This document shows positions 25,075 to 32,856 of a stretch of DNA of 49,755 bases, piece after piece. This stretch comes from an uncultured Verrucomicrobiota bacterium (GTDB lineage: Bacteria > Verrucomicrobiota > Kiritimatiellia > CAIVKH01): contig CALMUP010000032.1 of NCBI GenBank assembly GCA_937872895.1, positions 1 through 49,755 of the forward strand, in the 5' to 3' direction. The stretch's first letter is position 1; each line of letters opens with the position of its first letter. The notes beneath the pieces are model-generated. The model did no database searches, had not been told where the DNA came from, and saw only the letters and a program-made list of their open reading frames with translations. A program made the translations under genes and the position numbers.

Positions 25075-25355
25075 GTGCTAGGTGTTGTTTCCCGGTGTAG
25101 GTGCGTTGTGATGCGGGATCGTTTTCCGTGCACTGTGGTGCAGGATCGCGGAGCAATCAATCAATTTCACGGGGCATGTCCGGGCCGGCGAGACCGTGCC
25201 GCGAGCGGGCTTGTTCGGGCACCATGTTTCGCCACGCAACGGCGGGCGGCAGGGCCGGAAAGAACCAACGGTTACCTAAACAACGCCTCACAAACTTTGA
25301 TTTGATGTCCATACGGGATTTTGCCACTCTGCGCCCGTAACGAAAGGCCTTTACC
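25075..25355. other. Divergent intergenic region, tolC-like / abgT-like
   Basis: A 281-bp region between two divergent start codons. It must contain promoters in both directions, but I could not pick a convincing -35/-10 pair. Short frames inside it lack recognisable features and ribosome-binding sites. A short AT-richer tract lies at 25290-25320, close to the AbgT start. Confidence 0.5.
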
Positions 25356-26978
25356 ATGAGCACCTCTAGCGCCGCCGAAAAAACCGGTATGCAGAAATTC
25401 CTTGATGTCGTCGAACGCGTTGGCAACAAGGTTCCGCATCCCGCGGTGATCTTCCTGATGCTGCTCGGCCTGGTCGTCGTCCTTTCCCATGTGCTGCACC
25501 TGGCGGGCACCACCGTCACGTACGAAGTCATTGTCCCCGGCGCAGCCCAGCCGTCGGAGGCCAAGGCGATGGACGCGATGCATTACGGAACCGCATCGGC
25601 CGTGGGGTACGACGGGATCGACGAGACCAGCGGGACGATTGAGACGCGCACCGCGACCCCCCGCAGCCTGTTGAGCACCGAGGGCGTGCGCTTCATGTAC
25701 ACCTCGCTGATCCCGAACTTCATGGCGTTCACGGCGGTCGGCCTGATCATCGTCGCGATGCTCGGCGTCGGCGTGGCCGAGGAGTCCGGACTGATCAAGG
25801 CCCTGATCCGCAAGCTGGTCGTGGTCGCGCCGCCCAAGCTGCTGGTGTACATCATGGTGTTCGTCGGCATCGTGTCGAGCATCGCCGCCGATGCCGGGTA
25901 CCTGGTGCTGATCCCGCTGGCCGGTGCCGCGTTCCTCAGTGTCGGACGCCACCCGCTGGCCGGCCTCGCCGCCGGTTTCGCCGCCGTCGCCGGCGCGTTC
26001 ACCGTGAACATGCTGATCAAGCCGCTCGACGCGGTGCTGGTGGAATTCACCAACGATGCGATTCACCTGGTGGATCCCGACATTTCCATTGGACTCGCCT
26101 CGAACCTGTGGTTCTCCGCCGCCTCCGTCCTGTTCCTGACCTTGCTGATCGCCTTCATCACGGAGCGCGTGATCGAGCCGCGCCTGGGCAAGTTCGAGGT
26201 CAAGGATGTGGAGAAGGGCAGCGCCTCGCTGACCCCCGAGGAGCAACGCGGCCTGCGGTTTGCCGGTTTCGGACTGCTCGGCGTGCTCGCCTTCTTCGGC
26301 TTGCTGTCGCTGCCCGCCAATGCCCCGCTGCGTGATGCGGCCACCGGAACCCTGATCGGCAATACCCCGTTTATGAACGGCCTGATCGCCTTCATCGCCT
26401 CGACCTTCTTCGTCGCAGGCTTTTCCTACGGCATCGGCGCCGGCACGATGAAAAAGGGCGTCGACGCGATCAAGGCGATGGAGAAGTCCGTCTCCACCCT
26501 GGGCAGCCTCATCTTCCTGCTGTTCATCATCGCGCAGTTCATCGCCTTCTTCAACTACTCGAACATGGCGACCATCCTCGCCGTGTCGCTCTCCAACGCG
26601 CTCACCGGGGCGAGCATCGGCCCGCTCCCGCTGCTCCTGGGCTTCATCGTGGTGGTCATCCTGCTCGACTTCCTGATCACCGGGGCCATCGCGAAGTGGG
26701 CGATTTTCGCACCGATCTTCGTACCCCTGCTGATGCGGCTGGGCGTCGAGCCCGAATCGGTGCTGGCCGCCTACCGGGTGGCCGATTCGCCGATCAACAT
26801 GATCACACCGCTGAATGCCTACTTCGCCCTGGTCGTCACCTTCTGCCAGAAGTACGACAAGAACGCCGGGGTGGGCACCGTCGTGGCACTGATGCTTCCC
26901 TACGTCGCCGTGCTGATGGTGCTCTGGACCCTGCTGTTCGTCGTGTGGCAGGTCCTCGGCCTTCCGTGGGGCATCTGA
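25356..26978 (+). CDS. AbgT family transporter
   Basis: Inner-membrane transporter of 540 aa. The N-terminus KFLDVVERVGNKVPHPAVIF is characteristic of AbgT proteins, as are GVAEESGLIKALIRKLVV, LVVVAPPKLLVYIMVFVGIVSS and the C-terminal VADSPINMITPLNAYFALVV. About 10-12 membrane segments are present. E. coli AbgT imports p-aminobenzoyl-glutamate with proton-motive force; some homologues export sulfonamides. The M20 peptidase encoded 112 nt downstream on the same strand supports a role in uptake of a peptide-like substrate that is then cleaved inside the cell. The start has a modest Shine-Dalgarno (GAAAGG) about 11 nt upstream. Slightly longer than E. coli AbgT, mainly because of the first periplasmic loop (residues ~50-100). 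Confidence 0.94.
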   Translation: MSTSSAAEKTGMQKFLDVVERVGNKVPHPAVIFLMLLGLVVVLSHVLHLAGTTVTYEVIVPGAAQPSEAKAMDAMHYGTASAVGYDGIDETSGTIETRTATPRSLLSTEGVRFMYTSLIPNFMAFTAVGLIIVAMLGVGVAEESGLIKALIRKLVVVAPPKLLVYIMVFVGIVSSIAADAGYLVLIPLAGAAFLSVGRHPLAGLAAGFAAVAGAFTVNMLIKPLDAVLVEFTNDAIHLVDPDISIGLASNLWFSAASVLFLTLLIAFITERVIEPRLGKFEVKDVEKGSASLTPEEQRGLRFAGFGLLGVLAFFGLLSLPANAPLRDAATGTLIGNTPFMNGLIAFIASTFFVAGFSYGIGAGTMKKGVDAIKAMEKSVSTLGSLIFLLFIIAQFIAFFNYSNMATILAVSLSNALTGASIGPLPLLLGFIVVVILLDFLITGAIAKWAIFAPIFVPLLMRLGVEPESVLAAYRVADSPINMITPLNAYFALVVTFCQKYDKNAGVGTVVALMLPYVAVLMVLWTLLFVVWQVLGLPWGI

Positions 26979-26987
26979 CGAATGGCT

Positions 26988-27029
26988 GTAGCCGGGATCA
27001 ACCCGGCTCTACCTTCGGTCGCAGTAGAG
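26988..27029. repeat. REP-like double hairpin with GTAG heads
   Basis: GTAG at 26988 leads into AGCCGGG-atcaa-CCCGGCT (26990-27008). An overlapping second stem follows, CTCTAC...GTAGAG (27007-27012 with 27024-27029). Paired GTAG-headed stems are the layout of REP doublets (BIME-like). It lies between the AbgT and M20 genes and could also stabilise or attenuate the bicistronic mRNA. Confidence 0.5.
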
Positions 27030-27090
27030 CCGACGTGATGCCGGCGATGACAAGACATCCGAACGTTTCACATCAAGGAGTCCGATTCAC

Positions 27091-28293
27091 ATGACCGCCA
27101 TCACCATCCCGCTCGATGTCGCCGCCGCTGAAGAACGCCTCCTGCGCTACCTCGCCATCGAGGGCCAGAGCGGCCAGGAGAAGGCCATCGCCGAGGCGAT
27201 TGCCAAGGACCTTCAGGCCATCGGTGTTCCCGCCTCGGGTATCCGCTACGATGCGGTGCACACGAAAATCACCCTGCCGACCCAGACCGGCAACCTCTAC
27301 GCCGACCTGCCCGGCACGCGCAGCGGACCGCGGATCCTCTTTTCCACGCACATGGACGTCGTTCCGGTCTGCGCGGGCGCCAAACCGAAGCGGGAGGGTG
27401 GCCGCATCGTATCCGACGGGAAGACCGGACTCGGCGGCGACAACCGCACCGGTTGCGCGGTCCTGGTCACGCTGGTGGAAACCCTGCTGAAGAACAAGCT
27501 CCCCCACCCGCCCATCACCCTGCTCTTCACCGTTCGCGAGGAAAGCGGTTTGCAGGGCGCACAGGCCATTGATCCAGCCGACCTCAAGGGAGCCGCCATG
27601 TGCTTCAATGTGGACGCCCAGGTCCCTGCGGACTTCGTGACCGGCGCGGTCGGGGCCGAGACCTTCGAGGCGCACATCCACGGCAAGGCCGCGCATGCCG
27701 GTGTTGCGCCGGAAAAGGGCATCTCCTCCACCCTCGTGGCCGCCCTGGCCATCGCCGAGGTCCGTCGCGAGGGCTGGTTCGGCAAGGTGGTGCGCCCGGA
27801 AGGCCACGGCACGAGCAACATCGGCATCTTCGGCGGCAAGAACAACACCGCCGCCGGTGACGCGACCAATGTGGTGACCGACTACGTGTACCTGAAGGGC
27901 GAAACGCGGAGCCCCGATGCCGCCTTCGCCGCAGCGAATACCGACGCGTACCGGACCGCCCTGCAGCGGGCCGCCGCCGCGGTGACGGATGCCGACGGCG
28001 AGCCGGCGCGCGTCGAATTCAGCGGCAAGGCCCAGTATCCCTCGTTCAACATCCCGGACGACGCGCCGGCGGTCGTCCACGCACGCCGCGCCGCCGAGGC
28101 GCTCGGCATGACCCCGACCACCGTGTTCTCCAACGGGGGGCTGGACGCCAACTGGCTGGTGCAGCACGGCGTGCCGACCATCACCCTCGGCGCAGGCCAG
28201 CATCAGATCCACACCATCAACGAGTTCGTCGACCTGGCCCAGTATGCGGACGGTTGCCGCCTTGCGGTCATGCTGGCTACACTGGAAGCCTGA
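27091..28293 (+). CDS. PepT-like M20 family metallopeptidase
   Basis: Cytoplasmic di-zinc aminopeptidase/tripeptidase-like enzyme of 400 aa. Metal and catalytic residues are visible in order: STHMDVVP (His and Asp), GGDNRTGCAVLV (bridging Asp), TVREESGLQG (catalytic and metal Glu), CFNVDAQVP (Asp), and GAGQHQIHTINEF (late His). The dimerisation domain lies between about residues 190 and 300. An excellent Shine-Dalgarno (AAGGAGT) precedes the ATG. It follows the AbgT transporter gene, and the pair recalls the abgAB-abgT arrangement, where an M20 enzyme splits the imported p-aminobenzoyl-glutamate. However, this protein resembles PepT/PepT2-type peptidases more than AbgA/AbgB, so ordinary peptides are an equally likely substrate. 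Confidence 0.93.
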   Translation: MTAITIPLDVAAAEERLLRYLAIEGQSGQEKAIAEAIAKDLQAIGVPASGIRYDAVHTKITLPTQTGNLYADLPGTRSGPRILFSTHMDVVPVCAGAKPKREGGRIVSDGKTGLGGDNRTGCAVLVTLVETLLKNKLPHPPITLLFTVREESGLQGAQAIDPADLKGAAMCFNVDAQVPADFVTGAVGAETFEAHIHGKAAHAGVAPEKGISSTLVAALAIAEVRREGWFGKVVRPEGHGTSNIGIFGGKNNTAAGDATNVVTDYVYLKGETRSPDAAFAAANTDAYRTALQRAAAAVTDADGEPARVEFSGKAQYPSFNIPDDAPAVVHARRAAEALGMTPTTVFSNGGLDANWLVQHGVPTITLGAGQHQIHTINEFVDLAQYADGCRLAVMLATLEA

Positions 28294-28365
28294 CGTCCAT
28301 CCGGCGGCCGGCACCCATTCCCGCAGCGGAAGGGTTGGCATCTGCCGGGCGGCGGATCCCGGTCG

Positions 28366-29301
28366 TCACGTCCACCGATGCTCCGTCGTGAAGGTAATCG
28401 TCAGCCAGACTTCCTCGAGGGGCTTGCCGATCCCCTTCAGGATCCGCTCCCGTAGCTGATCCTGCTGCACGACGGTCTGGTACTCGAAGTCGGGGCCCAC
28501 CACAATGTCCACCTCGACAAAGTACATCCGCCCGGTTTTAACGACACGCCGCTTGCTGCGGACAACGCCTCGCTCGGACGTCAGTTGATCGAGTGCGGAT
28601 GCGAGCCGGCTACTGACCTTGTCGCTGGCCTCGTTCATCATCAGCACCTCGCGCATGCTCCGCCGCAGGACGGAGAGAGGCACCGGCAAGGCCAGCAGGG
28701 CCATCAGCGACACCATCACGGGGTCCGCGTAGAGCGCCCAGACACCACGCATCGGCTCCTCGATCATGAAAACCGCCGCAAAGGCGACCAGCGTCACCAG
28801 GCTGAAGCCCGCATCGATCAGCCATTCACGGGCGTCGTCCTTGATGATGAGCGAGCCGGTCCGCCGGGCAATACGGCTTTCATACGCCCACATGACGAGA
28901 TTCACGAATCCCGTGACCGCCCCGAAGACCATCACACCCGTCGCGTCGACCTCCTGTCCTCCGGCGAAGATACCCTTGATGCCGTTGACAAAGGCATAGA
29001 TGCAGATCACCAGCACCATAAGCCCGTTGGCGCTCAACACCAACGGTTCGATGTGGGCATACCCGTAGGGAAACCGATGATCCTCCGGTTTCACCACCAA
29101 CTTCGCGGCCAACAGGCTCATGCCGCCACTGATGAGGGACAAAACCGAGAAGATGCCGTTCAGGATCACCGCCTGGGAGTCGATGACCACCCCGTAGCCA
29201 AGGCTGCCGACCACGATGATCAGCACCACGGCGATGGATAGGACCAGCGTCCGCTGTTCGATGCGGCTGGACACTTCACGGCTTGCGATGGAGGGTGTCA
29301 C
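28366..29301 (-). CDS. Cation diffusion facilitator-like transporter with altered metal site
   Basis: Inner-membrane protein of about 311 aa with six helices (20-200) and a soluble C-terminal domain containing GRMYFVEVDIVVGPDF, as in CDF metal exporters. The usual TM2 metal motif (DxxxD) reads NGIFS (N48/S52), and the TM5 HxxxD motif reads EWLID. It therefore belongs to a noncanonical CDF branch, and Zn transport should not be assumed. The GTG at 29301 is preferred because GGAG lies 7 nt upstream and the product then starts 19 residues before TM1. An ATG at 29364 would add 21 residues of mixed composition and cannot be excluded. It is divergent from the FHA gene, with a candidate promoter at 29446-29475. 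Confidence 0.86.
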   Translation of the reverse strand: MTPSIASREVSSRIEQRTLVLSIAVVLIIVVGSLGYGVVIDSQAVILNGIFSVLSLISGGMSLLAAKLVVKPEDHRFPYGYAHIEPLVLSANGLMVLVICIYAFVNGIKGIFAGGQEVDATGVMVFGAVTGFVNLVMWAYESRIARRTGSLIIKDDAREWLIDAGFSLVTLVAFAAVFMIEEPMRGVWALYADPVMVSLMALLALPVPLSVLRRSMREVLMMNEASDKVSSRLASALDQLTSERGVVRSKRRVVKTGRMYFVEVDIVVGPDFEYQTVVQQDQLRERILKGIGKPLEEVWLTITFTTEHRWT

Positions 29302-29445
29302 GATCTGTCTCCGCGTTGACCTTGTTCCGACCACGGGCGACGGCATGCGATGCCCGGGCACCATTCGATGGACCCCGGGTTCCTGTCATGGTTGGCACCG
29401 TGCATGAAGGGAAACCGCCCGCCATCCGGATGAACCGGACCGGCC

Positions 29446-29475
29446 ACTATAGCCAGACCCGTCGATCAGGACCAA
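29446..29475 (-). promoter_or_regulatory. Candidate promoter for the CDF-like gene
   Basis: On the minus strand TTGGTC (29475-29470), an 18-nt spacer and TATAGT (29451-29446, 5/6 match to TATAAT) point toward the CDF-like gene. The leader would be about 75-140 nt depending on the start codon used. Apart from this and the opposite promoter at 29560, I see nothing in the 314-bp gap 29302-29615. Confidence 0.42.
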
Positions 29476-29559
29476 AGCGTAGCGACGGCCCGGACGACAA
29501 GCAAGTTTCCTGCGGGGCAGCGGATCAAACAGCACGCCGGACCCCGCACGTTCCGTGCA

Positions 29560-29588
29560 TTGACGCGACCGGGACCGTATGAGATAGT
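29560..29588 (+). promoter_or_regulatory. Candidate sigma-70 promoter for the FHA-prepilin pair
   Basis: TTGACG (29560-29565), a 17-nt spacer and GATAGT (29583-29588). Transcription would start near 29595, giving a ~20-nt leader that contains the Shine-Dalgarno (GAGGGAGA) of the FHA gene. Confidence 0.5.
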
Positions 29589-29615
29589 GCTCGCCTGAAC
29601 GAGAGGGAGACGCAC

Positions 29616-30119
29616 ATGGCGGTTATCATTGGAATGTCGGCGGACGTGAAGGGCCAGACGCACGAGATCGGCGCAGAGGCGCTGACCATCGGCCGCAGCA
29701 GCGACAACACCATCGCCATCAACAACCCGAGTGTCTCCGGCCACCATTGCTCAATCACCCGCGAAGGCGATACCGTGATCCTGCGCGACCTTGGCTCGAC
29801 CAACGGAACCCGCGTGAACTCGCAGGAGGTGAAGGAGACCACCCTGAAGCCGAAAGACCTCGTCCAGGTCGGCTCGGTGGAGTTTCTGTTCAACTCGCAG
29901 GACATCCCGCTTTCCGAAGCGGAGGCGATCTACAACAAGACCGAGATCGTCGAGGCCGCCGGCCCCGCCATTAAACCGCAGTCGTTCAACAGCATCTCCC
30001 CGTTCGGCGCCCGCCGCCGCGAGAACAAGAACCTGTGGTCGATGCTGATCACCGGGTTCGGTGTACTGGCCGTGCTCGTCGTCGCCTACTACCTCTACGT
30101 GCTGTTCACCGCGCCGTGA
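29616..30119 (+). CDS. FHA-domain protein with C-terminal membrane anchor
   Basis: Protein of 167 aa. The first ~90 residues form a forkhead-associated domain with the phosphothreonine-binding signature: LTIGRSSDNTIAI (Gly-Arg-Ser), SVSGHHCSI (Ser-x-x-His), and LRDLGSTNGTRVN (Asn-Gly). A variable linker leads to one transmembrane helix near the C-terminus (about 142-163, MLITGFGVLAVLVVAYYLYV), so the domain faces the cytoplasm. It would bind a phospho-Thr partner, but no kinase gene is in the window. A strong Shine-Dalgarno precedes it. Its stop overlaps the GTG start of the prepilin-like gene, so the two are co-translated and perhaps act in the same pilus or secretion system. Confidence 0.9.
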   Translation: MAVIIGMSADVKGQTHEIGAEALTIGRSSDNTIAINNPSVSGHHCSITREGDTVILRDLGSTNGTRVNSQEVKETTLKPKDLVQVGSVEFLFNSQDIPLSEAEAIYNKTEIVEAAGPAIKPQSFNSISPFGARRRENKNLWSMLITGFGVLAVLVVAYYLYVLFTAP

Positions 30120-30814
30120 CCCTTCGCCGCCGCGCCCTGTCCGCAGCCCGCTGCGGCGCGACCCTGGTCGAACTGCTCGTCGCCCTCGGCATCGCCTCGC
30201 TGGTCATTGCCGTCATCGTCCTCGCCCACCGCGCCCTGACCCGCCAGATCGAACAGCTCGGTCGCGATCACCGCACCGCGGAACGCATCGACACCACCCT
30301 CGATGAATTGCGCAACGCCCTGCAGTCGCTGTACATTCCCGGCCCTGATCCGGAATGCGGACTGACCCTGGAGCAATCCTCGACCAACCTCGTGCGCCTC
30401 CAGTTCTGCCGCTGGACCGTCGCAACCGCATCCCCGGCCAACCGCTCGCCCGCCGCCTCCCTCGAGCAGGTGACCATCCGCTACGACGAGACCACGCCCG
30501 CCGACTTGTTGATCGTGCGACGCAGACTGACCGGTCCAGCCGCCTTCGACCCTGACACCACCAACCGCCTCCCCCGCGCCTGGCCCGCCCTGCGCATCCA
30601 CCTGCGCGACGGCGAAACCTGGAAAACCGAATGGAACCCGCCCGCCACCGACAACCCGAACGTGCCGAGGCCCGATGCCGCACGCATCCAACTACTGGAG
30701 ACGCCGGCGTACCCCGGCGCGGCTGAACGCGTGGCCAGCGAAACCATCGTGATCATTCCCTCCGGCCTGTCCGTGACCTCGACACTGCTGCGCGCCGGCA
30801 CGAGCCTGCGCTGA
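30116..30814 (+). CDS. Prepilin-type protein (type II secretion / type IV pilus-like)
   Basis: Protein of 232 aa starting at the GTG that overlaps the FHA stop (GTGA). A short basic leader ends in Gly14. The mature start ATLVELLVALGIASLVIAVI carries the conserved Glu at +5 (E19) and a hydrophobic helix, the substrate pattern of prepilin peptidase. The remainder (RQIEQLGRDHRTAERIDTT and following) resembles minor pseudopilins of the GspJ/PilW type in size and in the Arg/Asp-rich helix after the membrane segment. No other pilus gene is in the window, so the system it serves is unknown. An in-frame ATG at 30035 would put 27 extra residues before the leader and is unlikely. Confidence 0.84.
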   Translation: MTLRRRALSAARCGATLVELLVALGIASLVIAVIVLAHRALTRQIEQLGRDHRTAERIDTTLDELRNALQSLYIPGPDPECGLTLEQSSTNLVRLQFCRWTVATASPANRSPAASLEQVTIRYDETTPADLLIVRRRLTGPAAFDPDTTNRLPRAWPALRIHLRDGETWKTEWNPPATDNPNVPRPDAARIQLLETPAYPGAAERVASETIVIIPSGLSVTSTLLRAGTSLR

Positions 30815-30852
30815 TACGAAAAGCCGCCGGACCGCCTTGCGCGACCCGACGG

Positions 30853-31974
30853 TTAGCGTTGGAACGGATCCGGCATCGTGAAGGCCCGTCGGCCTTCGAC
30901 CCGTCCCAACCCGGCACCGAGATCGAACGAACCGGAAACCTCATACCCCGCGCCCATCTCCAACCGTGCCAACGGCCACGCCACGCGCGATGCCACCGCG
31001 ATGCGATCACCCGCCACCCGCGCCCCCAGCGCATCACGCAACTCCAGCGCCACATGATCCCCCATCCCCGCGCCCGGCTCCAGCCGCCAGCGACCCATGG
31101 AAAGCTCCCACGCGATCCCGGCTCCCGCCGTCGGTGACAACACGACCAACAGATCGAGTCGCGGCCGGTCCAGCACCATGGGCGCCATAACCGGCTCGTC
31201 CGCACCACGCCACCCGAACACCAGGCCACGCACCACCCACTCTACCGACTGTCCATCACGCTCGATCCGGTAGGCAATGACCGCCTCCGGAGGCCATGCC
31301 CCGGTCGCACCCAGCCGCCACGACACCGAAGCCGTGCCACTCGCATCGCCCACCGAAACCGGAATCACCTGCGGGTCCGATGCCCAAGCGCCCTGCCCGA
31401 CCCGGTGGACCACCGCCGCGCCGCGTACCGGCATCGCCGTCACCCGAGCCGCCTTGCCGGTTTCCCAGCCCACCACCACGACATCCTCCGGTCCCGTTCC
31501 CAACCGCAAGCCGGCAAAGCGCGCCCCTCCCGCCACCGCAGACGCCAGGCCGCGCACCGACGACGGGATCGGGACACCGCCCGCCCGCCACACCAGATTG
31601 GTCAGCGAAACCGGCGACGACTCCGCAACCGCGGCCTCGGTTTCCGCAGCCACCTCCGCACGAAACGGGTCGTACAAGGCATCCGGCGCATTGGTCAGCG
31701 ACGCCGACGCCGCGCCCTCGAGAAAACCCTCCAGGTTCATGCGGAAGTGGCCGTCGTACCGGTAACGGGTGCCCGGGGCCAACATCGCCCACGGATAGGC
31801 ACGCGAGGAGCTGCCAACCGTCACCACCACACCGGATGCGGAGAGGGAGGACACGGTGCCGGTCAGGGTCACGCCGTTGATCAACGTCAGCGCGACCGGT
31901 CCGGTGGTGGCGGATGAAACCGCGGAACCGGCCAGCAACCAACCGCCCAGGAAAATGAAACGCAGCCAGACCAT
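30853..31974 (-). CDS. Exported protein of unknown function
   Basis: A 373-aa protein I do not recognise. It starts with a clear signal peptide (WLRFIFLGGWLLAGSAVSSA). Near residues 25-70 is a small beta-rich segment (LTLINGVTLTGTVSSLSASG followed by YPWAMLAPGTRYRYD). It resembles short SH3-like domains seen in exported PVC-phylum proteins; that comparison is from memory. The rest is Val/Gly/Ala-rich with many predicted strands and no visible catalytic motif. The ATG at 31974 is chosen for the signal peptide; the longer frame to 32052 runs through the tRNA-Ser gene and is not coding. It converges on the prepilin-like gene with a 38-nt gap and is transcribed in the same direction as the tRNA. 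Confidence 0.68.
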   Translation of the reverse strand: MVWLRFIFLGGWLLAGSAVSSATTGPVALTLINGVTLTGTVSSLSASGVVVTVGSSSRAYPWAMLAPGTRYRYDGHFRMNLEGFLEGAASASLTNAPDALYDPFRAEVAAETEAAVAESSPVSLTNLVWRAGGVPIPSSVRGLASAVAGGARFAGLRLGTGPEDVVVVGWETGKAARVTAMPVRGAAVVHRVGQGAWASDPQVIPVSVGDASGTASVSWRLGATGAWPPEAVIAYRIERDGQSVEWVVRGLVFGWRGADEPVMAPMVLDRPRLDLLVVLSPTAGAGIAWELSMGRWRLEPGAGMGDHVALELRDALGARVAGDRIAVASRVAWPLARLEMGAGYEVSGSFDLGAGLGRVEGRRAFTMPDPFQR

Positions 31975-32002
31975 GTCGGCGATCCCGAATCGGACCGAAA
32001 AA

Positions 32003-32093
32003 TGGCGGAGGGAGTGGGATTTGAACCCACGGTACGGTATTAGCGTACTCACGATTTCGAGTCGAGCGCCTTAAACCACTCAGCCATCCCTCC
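32003..32093 (-). tRNA. tRNA-Ser (anticodon CGA)
   Basis: A complete class II tRNA with encoded CCA (32005-32003). The acceptor stem GGAGGGA pairs with TCCCTCC. The D arm is GCTGAGTGGTTTAAGGC. The anticodon loop CTCGAAA gives CGA, which reads UCG. The variable arm has a GTACG/CGTAC stem, as expected for serine, and the T arm is GTGGG-TTCAAAT-CCCAC. The anticodon stem CTCGA/TCGTG contains one U-U mismatch (positions 28/42), otherwise all stems pair. Confidence 0.97.
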
Positions 32094-32168
32094 GCACGGG
32101 AACCTGCACGAAATCACACCCATGTATAGCGCACCACCCGCACGGTGACAATAGGGAACACGGCACCA

Positions 32169-32228
32169 CCCTTGCCCCCTTGTCACCTTGTTACCCTTGC
32201 CCCCTTGTCACCTTGTTACCCTTGCCCC
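32169..32228. repeat. 25-bp tandem repeat, about 2.4 copies
   Basis: A pyrimidine-rich unit starting CCCTTGCCCCC and ending CTTGTTA repeats at 32169, 32194 and 32219 with exact 25-bp spacing. It ends just before the TRIC/YadS stop codon. A related CCCTTGTCACC string occurs near 33738, upstream of rpoN. The purpose is unknown; replication slippage is the simplest origin. Confidence 0.85.
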
Positions 32229-32238
32229 TCGCTTCCTC

Positions 32239-32856
32239 CTACTCCTTGAATCGGAACACCGGCATGCGCCATTTCCACCAGAGCGAAAAAAAGCGCAACG
32301 CGGCAACCGTGGCCATGCCGGTCAGCGCGGACGGGGTCTCCGGCAGGTCGAGGAGGCGGCGCAGCACCAGGTACACGATGGAGCCGCCGATCGCCGCCGT
32401 GGCGTACAGCTCGCGGTCGCGCAGCAGCATCGGCACCTCCCCGGACAACACATCGCGAAACACGCCACCTGCCACCCCGGTGAGACAACCCATCAACACA
32501 CAGACTCCGGGCGAGACGCCAACACTTTCGGCGATGCGCGTGCCGCTGATCGTGAACAGCGCCAGGCCGAGGCCGTCGGCGTAGAGCAGCAGGCGGAGCG
32601 GCGGACGCCGGTAGCGTACGACCAGCACGGTCAGTAGCGCCGCCGCCGTCGAGGCCCTCAGGTAGTTCGTGTCACCGATCCAGAACACCGGATTGCGATC
32701 GAGCAACAGGTCGCGGATCGTACCCCCGCCGATCGCCGTCACCACCGCGATCACCACCACGCCGAATATGTCGAAGTTCTTCCGCCCCGCCGTCAACGCG
32801 CCGCTGACCGCGAAGACCGAAACCCCGAGCAGGCTCATCGCATACAAAACGCTCAT
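32239..32856 (-). CDS. TRIC/YadS family (UPF0126) membrane protein
   Basis: Inner-membrane protein of 205 aa with seven helices arranged as two UPF0126 repeats. The first contains FAVSGALTAGRKNFDIFGVVV and GGGTIRDLLLDRNPVFWI. The second contains GVCVLMGCLTGVAGGVFRDVL with SGEVPMLL. The GG-GxxRD motif in each repeat is the hallmark of the prokaryotic TRIC cation channels. Members are trimeric cation channels; the E. coli relative YadS has been linked to glycine uptake, so the physiological cargo is open. The ATG at 32856 overlaps the upstream MBL gene stop (ATGA). Confidence 0.92.
   Translation of the reverse strand: MSVLYAMSLLGVSVFAVSGALTAGRKNFDIFGVVVIAVVTAIGGGTIRDLLLDRNPVFWIGDTNYLRASTAAALLTVLVVRYRRPPLRLLLYADGLGLALFTISGTRIAESVGVSPGVCVLMGCLTGVAGGVFRDVLSGEVPMLLRDRELYATAAIGGSIVYLVLRRLLDLPETPSALTGMATVAALRFFSLWWKWRMPVFRFKE

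Noticed and set aside
25101-25340. Small plus-strand frame in the tolC-abgT divergent region
   Set aside because: No ribosome-binding site, mixed Cys/Arg-rich composition and no recognisable motif; it covers the region needed for two promoters.
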